A DNA stretch of 64,000 nucleotides from Ulota crispa (lineage: Eukaryota; Streptophyta; Bryopsida; Orthotrichales; Orthotrichaceae). The DNA lies in NCBI GenBank assembly GCA_963920765.1, contig OY987245.1, positions 22,522,727-22,586,726 of the forward strand. Reading direction: 5' to 3'. Shown piece after piece: positions 50,401-54,611 of this stretch. The stretch's first letter is position 1, and every line of letters begins with the position of its first letter. Made by a program: the position numbers and the translations under genes. Below the pieces are notes generated by a model. That model made no database searches. It was not told where the DNA came from and worked only from the letters and a program-made list of their open reading frames with translations.

Positions 50401-51752
50401 ACTTTGTTGTGTTTCAATTATAGGTTTTAATAGAACTAGTGAAAGATGATTATAACTAAAACTTTTGAAAATATACATTGCACCAAAACTGACACATCCA
50501 ACGTACATCTTTAATTTGACGAGTCCAACGGATAATAACTTGCTCCAAACGCTGAGTGAGTTCTTTATTTTGAGATTGATCTTTAATGGTTCCTTGATAT
50601 TGAAGAGGTGGTAAGTAGAGCAGAGTTTTTCCTCTAGCTTTGTTTATAGATTCTGTTAGCGTTGCCATAAATCTGAAGTAATCCTCTTCAAAATCTTTTG
50701 TTACACTAACTTGAGCTCCTTCATTATCAAACAAAAAGGGAACGTATATACTCTAAACATGTGAAACAATCCAATATCACTATTCAGAATCCATTTTTTC
50801 ATTACACTAAGACAATCAACGAGAACATATAGGTTCATAAACTTAAAAAGAGATGCTCTTTTCATATAATAAATTCTTTGTATCCAACATATATTATTAT
50901 CACGTAAAAAACACACAACTCTACACAACTACTATTTTTTTTAAATATACAAAAACACATCAACTTTGTGATTGGTTAGAATTACCTGAAGAACTCGTAA
51001 GAGACTGTCACACGGGTCCTTCCTTAGCAATTGACATTGAATTGATTTCTTAATATTTACCATACTGACTGAAACAGAAGGATCTTTGAGTAACACAAGA
51101 ACCTACACAAATATTTCAATGTAAATACATGTATAGTCCTATTCCTTTTTATTAAAACCAATACTGGTTTCACACCAAAATTAAAATATTACAATTCAAA
51201 TGACTAACTAAATAAGCAAATCTTTTCTTAAAAAATATTGTTGTTTCTTTGTGCTTAGATTCTAGATATTACAAACTTGATACTTTGCATTGAGAATAGT
51301 TTGCCAAGCACTGACTTCTGTCCATGCATTGGGAAAGGTTGTTGATAATTGGAGCCTAGCATTTTTGTCTTCGTAGGCAAAGAGTCGGCCATTGACGTTG
51401 CTGGTTAAGAAACCAGCTGCAATCTGGGCATGGGCGGTGCTCCAGGCCCAGTCACTGCGGATGATTTTCATCTGCTGCCGAATCCAAGCAATTTCAGGCG
51501 ACTGAGCTGCCACCTCCAATTCTTTGATTTGCTGCCGCGTGTCTCTCCGAACTTGGGTCTCAATTCCCATGTTTGACACTTCTTGAGCACTGCCCGATTG
51601 CTCCGGCATGATGGCCGTCATGTTCAAGCTTATCGCTTGAACTTCTTAAATCAACATATGATTAATTAGACATTTCTCAAAATCGCTTCAAATCAATTTT
51701 ACTTACCTTGCCAAGAGTTGGTAAATTCCCTTAAAATGTAATTTAGGGCAAC
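3182..51752 (-). CDS. axonemal dynein heavy chain, N-terminal tail part (15 exons, gene runs off the left edge)
   Basis: This is the summary entry for the gene whose exons are listed separately. Dynein heavy chains are the ATP-driven motors of cilia and flagella; the N-terminal tail binds intermediate chains and dimerises the motor. The exons translate to 993 contiguous residues that follow the DHC_N1 family order: RWTRQIKD, then TGPLAEINFWHQRNENLSGI, EDNLKYLITLEKPCQ, CIRMIWKLSLFYNT, FLQRCQDMLEV, DVKVTRWHNDFHKFKAG, QNVM, LHFDANVL, and HELTWLSS. No AAA+ or microtubule-binding motif is present, so the motor lies beyond position 1. From memory the tail resembles the two-headed inner-arm I1 class (DNAH2/DNAH10 type) more than outer-arm chains such as DNAH5, but the exact paralogue is uncertain. 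All introns are GT-AG and 13 of the 14 between the placed exons are phase 0. Introns range from 62 nt to 24,851 nt. Confidence 0.95.
3588..3929 (-). CDS. dynein heavy chain, visible exon 14
   Basis: 114 codons starting LTWLSSHSTVHDFLQIAHIC, completing the conserved 'G...L.W.S' motif with exon 13. It continues through EKKKIYEISEFEEIQIKHRS, which resembles the I1-class pattern 'R.Y.DLEFEE.Q..HR', and ends IAWDEYRGR. The acceptor is aacag and the donor gtatgt, phase 0. Mostly predicted helix. Confidence 0.95.
3930..4512. other. intron sequence, nothing recognised
   Basis: AT-rich intron sequence between exon 14 and the TTAA element. No coding potential, repeat or RNA structure seen. Confidence 0.6.
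4513..5520 (-). mobile_element. TTAA-flanked element, long subfamily, reversed
   Basis: A 1,008-bp copy with TTAA at both ends. The 'head' (TTAACCCCTAAAGGCCCAAG read on the minus strand) is at the right. It carries a poly(A) run of about 50 bases at 5171-5219 in the plus orientation. Confidence 0.85.
5740..5829 (-). CDS. dynein heavy chain, visible exon 13
   Basis: A 30-codon exon, LLRNMDLIMRGLVTDCVIQV then NNSMQRGIHE. It supplies the 'LL..E..L....L...D..I..GL..L.W' helix pair that ends in exon 14. The acceptor is tgcag and the donor gtaagg. Confidence 0.9.
6195..6510. repeat. fold-back repeat
   Basis: Inverted arms of about 120 bp facing around 6350. The left arm has cagaaattacataaatac, gatcatagatttcacgtg and tttgttttg; the complementary series recurs between 6390 and 6500. 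Probably a MITE of unknown family in the intron between exons 12 and 13. Confidence 0.7.
6677..6799 (-). CDS. dynein heavy chain, visible exon 12
   Basis: 41 codons, VHYWSALGFKIPWVALNFIT to MACDYNK, fitting the family's 'VKY...LG..IP..A..........L.....L......YN.I'. The acceptor is catag and the donor gtaatc, phase 0. Confidence 0.93.
7122..7523. mobile_element. fold-back MITE with 7-8 bp target duplication
   Basis: Terminal inverted repeats begin GGGGAAATTACAAATAGGGG on the left, with the near-complement on the right. A TTCATTTT direct repeat flanks it (7114-7121 and 7523-7530). The core (ttaactttcaaaaaactta, cttcaaatcaagcttaaat) is shared with the palindrome at 63646-64000. Confidence 0.75.
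7741..8976. mobile_element. TAA-flanked GGGCATCT element, interrupted by a TTAA element
   Basis: The ends GGGCATCTCTACTAGTGG and the complement of CCAGCGGAGATGCCC are flanked by TAA on both sides. A 3-bp TAA/TTA duplication with GG-starting ends points to the PIF/Harbinger (Tourist-like) type. Most of the interior is the later TTAA insertion at 7967-8892; what remains of the host element is about 310 bp. Confidence 0.7.
7967..8892 (+). mobile_element. TTAA-flanked element, long subfamily
   Basis: A 926-bp full-length copy, head at the left (TTAACCCCTAAAGGACCAAG) and tail at the right (...CCTCTAGGGATTAA). Closely related over its whole length to 43771-44703. Confidence 0.85.
8977..9903. other. 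intron sequence, nothing recognised
   Basis: No repeat partner, exon or RNA feature seen. It contains only short chance open frames on both strands. Confidence 0.5.
9904..10377. mobile_element. hAT-like fold-back element with an internal minisatellite
   Basis: Ends GGGTCTTGATACTGCCACCC and the complement of GGTGGCCGTAACAAGACCC agree at about 19 of 22 positions. An 8-bp direct repeat AAAAAATA flanks both sides. The arms pair along most of their length around 10165. In the left arm a unit of about 21 bp (TTGATACTATCACCCCCCTTT) is repeated five to six times (9907-10030); the right arm has only one or two. Confidence 0.8.
10695..10838 (-). CDS. dynein heavy chain, visible exon 11
   Basis: 48 codons. 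YVQSQYVEWTESLDSYLEKR is followed by LHFDANVLAIFKE, which matches the family's 'L.VNFD..L..LLREV'. The acceptor is tgcag and the donor gtatag. It splices in phase 0 to exon 12. Confidence 0.93.
11062..11307 (-). CDS. dynein heavy chain, visible exon 10
   Basis: 82 codons beginning VFVAFMGELTVMKRQFDLLR and including FAGGAIWAFHFQHRLLKPME, equivalent to the family's 'VY..F..EL..VK..F...R..P' and 'P..AG...WA..L..RI..PM'. Two nearby AGs could act as acceptor; only aaatag keeps phase 0 and restores the conserved V-F-x-x-F-x-x-E-L. The donor is a weak gtaaaa. Confidence 0.95.
11679..12615 (+). mobile_element. TTAA-flanked element, variant subfamily
   Basis: 937 bp, TTAA to TTAA, head TTAACCCCTAAAGTACTAAG. 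It shares the middle (taagtaaaaagtagagaatg) with the long subfamily but has a different tail (gctgcccaaaattgctatg). Relatives of the tail end at 41331, and relatives of the head occur next to the assembly gap at 58195. Confidence 0.8.
12936..13195 (+). pseudogene. protein-coding fragment, probably a decayed host gene piece
   Basis: Two short protein-like stretches on the plus strand, in different frames: ATPFKILYSCEAMWHVVGAK to KEWLTFEVKY at about 12954-13110, then VDELGRFRWTVYEPPTLMII at about 13117-13185. Codon use and composition are exon-like. The second piece faintly recalls the first strand of NAD kinases ('W..PP..VLI..KP'), but this is a guess. It lies inside the intron between exons 9 and 10, on the strand opposite to the dynein gene, and no further exons were found. 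It is more likely a fragment than a working gene. Confidence 0.35.
13196..14395. other. intron sequence, nothing recognised
   Basis: Low-GC intron sequence without repeat partners in this window. It may include more decayed remains of the fragment at 12936-13195, but none is clear. Confidence 0.4.
14411..14495 (+). repeat. GCATGGGGGCATCAAC minisatellite
   Basis: Short tandem array built on gcatgggggcatcaac and gcatgggcacatgggg. Very GC-rich for this window. A similar motif on the opposite strand borders the assembly gap at 57920-57993. Confidence 0.8.
15430..15567 (-). CDS. dynein heavy chain, visible exon 9
   Basis: 46 codons, IMVQNVMTMAFRNATSLSES then IELLEAFKLMACRTSICTCV and EKMIST. This corresponds to the family segment 'VM.QN.I..AF......ELLE.F..LA.R..I.R..EKK'. 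The acceptor is actag and the donor gtattt, phase 0. Confidence 0.95.
15568..16004. other. intron sequence, nothing recognised
   Basis: AT-rich sequence upstream (in gene orientation) of exon 9. No repeat or coding signal. Confidence 0.5.
16005..16543 (+). mobile_element. TTAA-flanked element, short subfamily, copy 1
   Basis: 539 bp, TTAACCCCTAAAGGCCCAAG to CGCTTAGGGGTTAA. The interior matches 42101-42638 throughout (for example aagggcaaaacatagatg and catcattagt). Confidence 0.85.
17269..17415 (+). repeat. 73-bp tandem duplication
   Basis: The unit ataaaagaaataggaaaata... to ...catataaggtttcc occurs twice in a row (about 17275-17347 and 17348-17415) with only a few differences, a recent local duplication. 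Confidence 0.9.
20100..20243 (+). CDS. short plus-strand open frame in the insert
   Basis: Reads SFFQMMRERDAFFGFMRQIN then LNPTSDVSVNSVWAALGASE before a stop. The amino-acid mix looks protein-like and it sits on the strand opposite to the frame at 20499-20864. Too short for identification; possibly a terminal exon. Confidence 0.25.
20499..20864 (-). CDS. open frame in the GC-richer insert, function unknown
   Basis: 121 codons with an ATT/ATG-rich start region, reading through NFSKATVFLKNLTKQEFEVN and LDLTCAHPNTHKQTKVMLKG. I recognise no domain. A second minus-strand stretch near 19120-19260 repeats the order: leucine/lysine helix, then LTCAHPKQAKKSML. An 18-bp block is nearly identical between them (19151-19168 and 20625-20642). 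Paired paralogous stretches support coding origin, but no gene model could be drawn. It could be one exon of a spliced gene, or decayed. Confidence 0.3.
   Translation of the reverse strand: MEQFFWSLTFLKKQSQRRVLPKTSILPSSLEHSQCLLTMNFSKATVFLKNLTKQEFEVNSANLEFWNINQETLDLTCAHPNTHKQTKVMLKGMQQVSSIQNVCYHLNKVNMQKSNRSTYFL
21824..21900. repeat. hairpin at the right end of the insert
   Basis: Arms AATATTCCACTCCATTTCAT(CC) and GGATGAAATGG...GAATATT surround ccattccattccat. The copy at 62753-62812 keeps the stem although both arms differ in sequence. Confidence 0.75.
22020..22238 (-). CDS. dynein heavy chain, visible exon 8
   Basis: 73 codons from VCDAQSQFSGKMRRPAFAGA to FKAGVTDLE. It contains AFAGAQGLEVSKSLLDAQ and YNLLDVKVTRWHNDFHKFKA, equivalent to the family's 'FGG.RG.EI..SL..IE' and 'DVK.T.WH.DY.KF..G..DLEV'. 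The donor is gtaatt. The 6.45-kb intron that follows carries the GC-richer insert. Confidence 0.97.
22635..22976 (-). CDS. dynein heavy chain, visible exon 7
   Basis: 114 codons. The exon opens VSNAIIKRCSSGIPLQEIFD (family 'VSNEII..C...I.L..IFDGD') and ends IFAPVEAFLQRCQDMLE (family 'IFAQ.DAF.QRC.DLLEV'). Between them lies a Ser/Asn/Lys-rich insertion of about 30 residues (around FSSNNSSPKAMDVDAINHN) at a place where related chains have a short variable loop. The donor is gtaagt. Confidence 0.97.
23107..23382 (-). CDS. dynein heavy chain, visible exon 6
   Basis: 92 codons beginning NVSKNLSILKMFRSSYVEPF. It carries the strongest family signature of the window: AEDNLKYLITLEKPCQMLA, then DIPKCYSDILCCIRMIW and LSLFYNTAAKITNLLCL. 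The acceptor is agcag and the donor gtatgt, phase 0. Confidence 0.97.
23383..24903. other. intron sequence, nothing recognised
   Basis: Ordinary AT-rich intron sequence between exons 6 and 5. No repeat partner in the window. Confidence 0.5.
24904..25294 (+). mobile_element. TTAA-flanked element, 0.39-kb subfamily, copy 1
   Basis: 391 bp, TTAACCCTTAAAGGACTGC... to ...GGGCGTTTAGGGGTTAA. Full-length match in order with 59533-59895 (cacaatttgggttacc, tgtgtttatggtcac). Confidence 0.85.
25539..25655 (-). CDS. dynein heavy chain, visible exon 5
   Basis: 39 codons. VIRIKDQGENEETGPLAEIN continues the interrupted DHC_N1 block directly (family pattern 'VVNNQ...GPL.EIEFW..R...LSGI..QL..P'), followed by FWHQRNENLSGILAQIQHP. 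The acceptor is aacag and the donor gtaagt. The direct continuation from exon 4 shows that no coding sequence is missing inside the giant intron. Confidence 0.95.
25656..29462. other. start of the giant intron; no repeat or gene recognised
   Basis: 3.8 kb of AT-rich sequence with no partner in this window. It contains a weak inverted repeat around 28050-28260 (aaaatattgggaaat / atttccaatattttg). Open frames on both strands there are a by-product of that symmetry. Confidence 0.5.
29463..30320 (-). mobile_element. TTAA-flanked element, reversed
   Basis: 858 bp. The left end TTAAACCCGTAAAGGACCAG and the right end CTTGGTCCTTTAAGGGCTAA (target copy mutated to CTAA). Directly abuts the next element at 30317. 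Confidence 0.75.
30317..31271 (+). mobile_element. TTAA-flanked element, subfamily shared with 46.6 kb
   Basis: 955 bp, from CTAACCTCTAAAGGGCCAAG to CTTGGTCCTTTAGGGGTTAA. The interior matches 46589-47582 (ttgaccattcacaagtatat, gatgttgggttcactc). Confidence 0.8.
32425..32744. mobile_element. TA-flanked AGGTAGG fold-back, nested copy 1
   Basis: Inverted ends AGGTAGGAACACCCATAAGC and its complement (one mismatch), flanked by TA. Other copies of the host element read catctagaatga at this point, so the empty site and a TA duplication can be read off. This is mariner/Tc1-like target use. Confidence 0.8.
32776..32999. mobile_element. TA-flanked AGGTAGG fold-back, nested copy 2
   Basis: About 220 bp with ends AGGTAGGTACACCCGATGGC and the near-complement, TA on both sides. 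The interior also pairs (gcattgggtaca, gcaagaattca), so nearly the whole element is a hairpin. Confidence 0.85.
33103..33366. mobile_element. third nested fold-back element
   Basis: Inverted ends GCCATATTCATTAAATTGGG and GCCATATTCGTTAATTTGAG (complement of the right end). About 260 bp. Family unknown. Confidence 0.65.
33674..33905 (+). mobile_element. 232-bp TTAA element, first of a tandem pair
   Basis: TTAACCCCCAAAAGGCCCTT at the left. The right end runs into the next unit through a shared TTAG/TTAA. Confidence 0.75.
33902..34133 (+). mobile_element. 232-bp TTAA element, second of the pair
   Basis: Nearly the same sequence as the preceding unit, starting TTAGCCCCTGAAGGGCCCTT and ending GTCGTTCAGGGGTTAA. 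Period 228 bp with the 4-bp target shared. Confidence 0.75.
34575..35824 (+). mobile_element. TTAA-flanked long element with a nested insert
   Basis: 1,250 bp, head TTAACTCGTATAGGACCAAG, tail GGTCCTTTAGGGGTTAA. After removal of the insert at 35183-35490 it has the usual length of about 0.94 kb. Confidence 0.8.
35183..35490. mobile_element. nested fold-back with TTAGGAAAAATATGGGG ends
   Basis: Inverted ends TTAGGAAAAATATGGGG and the complement of CCCCATATTTTTCCTAA. It interrupts a segment that reads ccataactttcatctcat in other copies. The interior has aggtggcat/atgccacct pairing. Confidence 0.8.
35900..38500 (+). pseudogene. long decayed coding tract of unknown family
   Basis: Over about 2.5 kb the plus strand shows many protein-like stretches of 20-60 residues separated by numerous breaks. 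The composition (GC and codon mix) is more exon-like than the flanks. Examples are near 36240-36340, 36690-36820, 37880-38010 and 38270-38430. No domain was recognised and no terminal repeats were found. It sits wholly inside the 24.85-kb dynein intron in the opposite orientation. It could be a processed or captured host gene or a mobile-element gene. It is clearly old and broken. Confidence 0.45.
39277..40211. mobile_element. TTAA-flanked element B, divergent member
   Basis: 935 bp, TTAACCCTTTAGTGACCGGT at the left and GTCACTAAAGGGTTAA at the right. Same size and end type as the two B copies but a different interior, so an older branch. Confidence 0.8.
40457..41331 (+). mobile_element. TTAA-type element, left end uncertain
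   Basis: Right end TTGGTCCTATAGGGGTTAA at 41313-41331. Its last 100 bp resemble the tail of the 11.7-12.6 kb element. The left limit is a guess at TTAACCCCAAAAATT. Confidence 0.45.
42101..42638 (+). mobile_element. TTAA-type element, short subfamily, copy 2
   Basis: 538 bp, TTAACCCCAAAACGCCTAAG to AAGTGCTTAGGTAA (right TTAA decayed). Full-length relative of 16005-16543. Confidence 0.8.
42893..43450. repeat. dispersed repeat F, copy 1
   Basis: Carries repeated tgggtaaataa and gcatgtgtaaa motifs. Its sequence from cgatcgtgtggcgatc to ttggaccaatgggcacc recurs on the opposite strand at 55990-57000. Confidence 0.7.
43771..44703 (+). mobile_element. TTAA-flanked long element, full length
   Basis: 933 bp, TTAACCCCTAAAGGCCCAAG to GGACCTTTAGGGGTTAA. 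The best uninterrupted reference copy in the window for head and tail. Confidence 0.88.
44704..46588. other. intron sequence, nothing recognised
   Basis: 1.9 kb of AT-rich sequence within the giant intron with no clear repeat, exon or decayed coding tract. Confidence 0.5.
46589..47582 (+). mobile_element. TTAA-flanked element, related to 30.3 kb
   Basis: 994 bp, TTAACCCCTAAAGCCCAAAG to GTGGTTTAGGGGTTAA. It contains two long poly(T) runs (about 46790-46819 and 47417-47452) that the 30.3-kb relative has only in short form. Confidence 0.82.
47660..48090. repeat. fold-back repeat with about 170-bp arms
   Basis: The left arm (ttacttgtcactgttgcatt, caagttacatacattctcgt, gtgaatcttgtcaagttgca) is complemented in reverse order between 47915 and 48060. 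The centre is near 47870. No TTAA or TA border is evident. Confidence 0.8.
48844..49572. mobile_element. TTAA-type fold-back (tail-to-tail), copy 2
   Basis: 729-bp palindrome centred near 49210 and made of two tails, as at 2332-3056. Left border TTATCCCCTAAAGGACCACT, right border GGTCCTTTAGGGGTTAA. Confidence 0.85.
50507..50752 (-). CDS. dynein heavy chain, visible exon 4 (start of DHC_N1)
   Basis: 82 codons from SIYVPFLFDNEG to RWTRQIKD. It contains the family landmarks DYFRFMATLTESINKARGKT, LLYLPPL and LTQRLEQVIIRWTRQIKD, matching the widely conserved 'RLE..I..WTRQIKEV' block that opens DHC_N1 in axonemal heavy chains. The donor is gtacgt at 50506-50501. The next coding residue lies 24.85 kb downstream. 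Confidence 0.95.
50986..51102 (-). CDS. dynein heavy chain, visible exon 3
   Basis: A 117-nt, phase 0 exon of 39 codons beginning VLVLLKDPSVSVSMVN and ending CDSLLRVLQ. The acceptor is gtgtag and the donor gtaatt. It is open in this frame only and joins exons 2 and 4 without a frame change. Confidence 0.8.
51277..51644 (-). CDS. dynein heavy chain, visible exon 2
   Basis: A 368-nt exon with notably higher GC than its surroundings. It begins EVQAISLNMTAIMPEQ and ends TILNAKYQ, phase 0, with a gtttgt donor. The region is the variable extreme N-terminal tail of dynein heavy chains, where sequence is poorly conserved, so the assignment rests on in-frame splicing to the diagnostic downstream exons. 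Two internal Met codons (51621, 51609) could be mistaken for starts. Confidence 0.85.
51707..51752 (-). CDS. dynein heavy chain, visible exon 1
   Basis: A 46-nt exon reading VALNYILREFTNSWQ plus one base. It has a catag acceptor and an excellent gtaagt donor, and its single leftover base completes a Glu codon with the next exon (phase 1). That fit removes an otherwise in-frame stop upstream of exon 2, so the Met codons in exon 2 are not the start. The initiator exon must be further 5' and I could not find it between 51753 and 64000. Confidence 0.75.
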
Positions 51753-51913
51753 CTATGATAATCAAAGAAAAAAAACCGGGAGTTTATATGTCTTAAAACA
51801 AACTAAGTGCTTATTCAGTTTAAACCTTGTGTGCTTAAAGTTTTCAAACAGAATTGGATATTACAATATTTTCTCATCAAATTTATAAAGTTGGGTTCCA
51901 ATAACGTCTAAAT

Positions 51914-52184
51914 ATAAATTTTTGGCTAGATGTCCACATATCTGAAATCCTAAAATATTTCTGTACTCAGATTTTGGCTAAGAATTCACATTACTCAAAA
52001 CCCTAAGATACTTTTGTAATCAGTTTTTTGGCTACGTAACTACAATATCCAAAACCCTACAATACTGCAATAATCAATTTTTGGCTAAGTAACCACATTA
52101 ATACTCAAACCCTAGAATACTTTTATGATCAGTTTTTGGCTACTTAGTCACATTACCCAAAACCCTAAGATATTTGTGTAATTG
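51914..52184 (+). repeat. 54-bp minisatellite, five copies
   Basis: ttttggcta recurs at about 51924, 51976, 52030, 52083 and 52138, each followed by a variable acatt and then caaaaccctaagat. The unit includes AAACCCTA, the plant-type telomere word, but not as a pure telomere array. It lies just upstream of visible exon 1. Confidence 0.85.
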
Positions 52185-53399
52185 TCACGGAGGTTTTTGA
52201 AGAGGACTAATTCCGACCTTAACTTTTGATTGTAAAAGTACACACTCTTGCTTGAGTTCAAATTAGAAACATGTATATGTAAAGGTCAAATTGGTTAATA
52301 ATGAGTGCAAATGGCCTAGTTACGTGAATAAGAGATAACATTCTCAATCATATTAATAAAAAAAATCAATTTCATTCACCAAAAAGCAGGAACATTCATG
52401 TTTATCTTAATGTTGAGTAAAACGAAATTGAGCTTTAAAAGGCATAAGACTTCAATCAATTGAGTTCTTTACCTATTTTGTTTATACTTGTCCTCTTTAT
52501 TTATTTTCCGTAATGAAGACACATATCTTGGACTATTGGAAACAACAATAATGCTACAAAATTGTTAATGATAATATTCACTACTCCTAAAGGTGGTATT
52601 TGGTCGATAATGAAAAGTATATAAATGATATTTGTCTGAAGATCATAAAAAAAAATCTTCAGCCTGGTCACTTTAAACTCATTGGATTCCGTTCATTCAT
52701 GTGATATTGAGCACTTCATATTCCTTCTAAGCATGTAGCACAAATAAGTATGAGATTTGAAATTATCAAATTAAGTTTTTTCCTCACTCTACCATTCATA
52801 CAAATTGTTGTTTGCCAACTTCCCTACAGTAATATAATCACGCAGACAATAAACCAAGTTTGCTACGTATCTTGGCATGAACACTTACCTTTTGACTTTA
52901 TCTTTTAAAAATAAATTTCTGTACATTATGGGCATCTAAGTTGATATGATCTACAAAATCTACCTTTACAAACATTTTACAAAATCCAACTGTTTGATAA
53001 CATGTTTAAAGCCAAACTTGATTGTATAGTTGTAGATTTTGATCATCTCAAATAAGGTTCTTCAAAAATAGCTTCATTGCTAAGGAACGTAATGTTTCAA
53101 AATCACTGAAAACAAAATTTTAATTCAAAATTAATTGTAACAATTTCCGTGAAGGGCCCAGTCAGCCAACCAATACGTTATTAAAAAACAAAAAAAATGT
53201 TTTACCAATCTCAATTACCATGTTGTTAAGATTTTGCTCGAAGTTTCATTAGTATATAATTACGATAATTTTCAAGCACATCTATTTGCATAAACACAAT
53301 TTACATGGCTGAGGAGCATAAGATTTATTTTCCCTTAAATTTTTGTAATTCCTGCAAGTAAAAAACCGCTCAAGAATTAGGTGTTAAATGCTAATCATA
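52185..53399. other. no gene recognised upstream of exon 1
   Basis: The missing first exon(s) should lie here or further right on the minus strand, but no convincing splice-bounded frame was found. Confidence 0.5.
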
Positions 53400-53463
53400 C
53401 AATACCCCGGGCCAGCTGTCCCTTGAGGGACAAATGGACCTTGGGCATGTACCTATGCAATCC

Positions 53464-54379
53464 TTAACCCTTTAGAGACCACTGAACCATATTTTGGTTC
53501 GGGAGAGTAGTTTTTGGCCTATATAGTAAAATTGCTCAACAATTTGAAAAAATGATCATGAAGAACGCTTGTGATCACAAGAATTTTGCTTCCAACCCAA
53601 AAAACAACAATAGAATTGGACATGGGAGTTGATAAATAATGGTGTTTATACATCATGGCTTCAAAATACGTATCCATATTTGGTCAAAGATGGATAAAAG
53701 CAACAACACAATACATCAAACATCCAAGAAGAATGCCACATTTCAATTGTGCAATCTTAAAAAACTTCAAATTGCTCAAGGAATAAGCTTGTATTGTTTC
53801 TCTATACGGTAGTTGTACAATTGTACTATTTGAAAATCCATTGAAATGATGCTATCAATTTACTATAAAAAAAGTTCATCCTACATTTAAGGCCAATTCT
53901 TGATTGCTTTCACCAATCAGATTTTTTGTAACAATTACCAAATTTCTTATAGAACCATTTTAGGGTAGCAAAGAAAGTGGGATTTTTGACCCTATTTGTC
54001 CACTTAGCTACACTTTGTGATTGCTATTTTTGTTTATTTTGAGTGAAATTAGTCTTGTTGGAAAGGTGGGAAACCCTGCTTTCTAGAAATGTAAGGCTTT
54101 TCTCAATCAAAACTTGCATGAAGTGCTACCATTCAAAACCACACACGCATGAAAAACTAGAGATTTCCCATATACGGCTCACTCAATCATTATAATATTT
54201 CACCTCCAACAGTAGACCTAGCTGAAATTTTGATGCATTGCAGCAAACAAGGTGTCCTTCATATTTGTACTATTGGATTATTCAAATTGGGTCCATGTTT
54301 GTTTCAAATGCACATCTAATCTTATTGCCCCTGTTTCCGGTGGATTTTGGGAAAATGTGTGTGGTCTTTATAGGGTTAA
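53464..54379. mobile_element. TTAA-flanked element B, copy 2
   Basis: 916 bp, nearly identical to 957-1870. Nested in the element at 53400-55444 at a TTAA that other copies of the host lack or have as CTAA. Confidence 0.88.
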
Positions 54380-54611
54380 AGGACCGAGCTACTATAATAC
54401 ATACTATGTATAGTGCTGTATAACTGGCATTTGCTACCAACAAAAGGTTTTAATTTGGGATCTTGACTACCTCACTAGAACAACATTGATCCATATTCTA
54501 ACTTCTTTGTTGATCTCAATTGTAATAAAGGTGTGGATGCACTCCAAATACAAGAAAAATACTATATATTGTATTGGTTGCAAAGGGATGCTTTTTCATT
54601 CAAGGGTTAAA
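54376..54611. mobile_element. small TTAA-bounded segment next to element B
   Basis: About 235 bp between TTAAAGGACCGAGC and TTCAAGGGTTAA, abutting B through a shared TTAA. No partner elsewhere in the window. Confidence 0.45.

Noticed and set aside
51621-51627. Met codons in exon 2 as the start of the dynein gene
   Set aside because: A well-formed upstream exon (51707-51752) splices in frame and skips the upstream stop, so translation most likely starts further 5'.
51914-52184. Interstitial telomere
   Set aside because: AAACCCTA occurs once per 54-bp unit, not as a pure tandem array.
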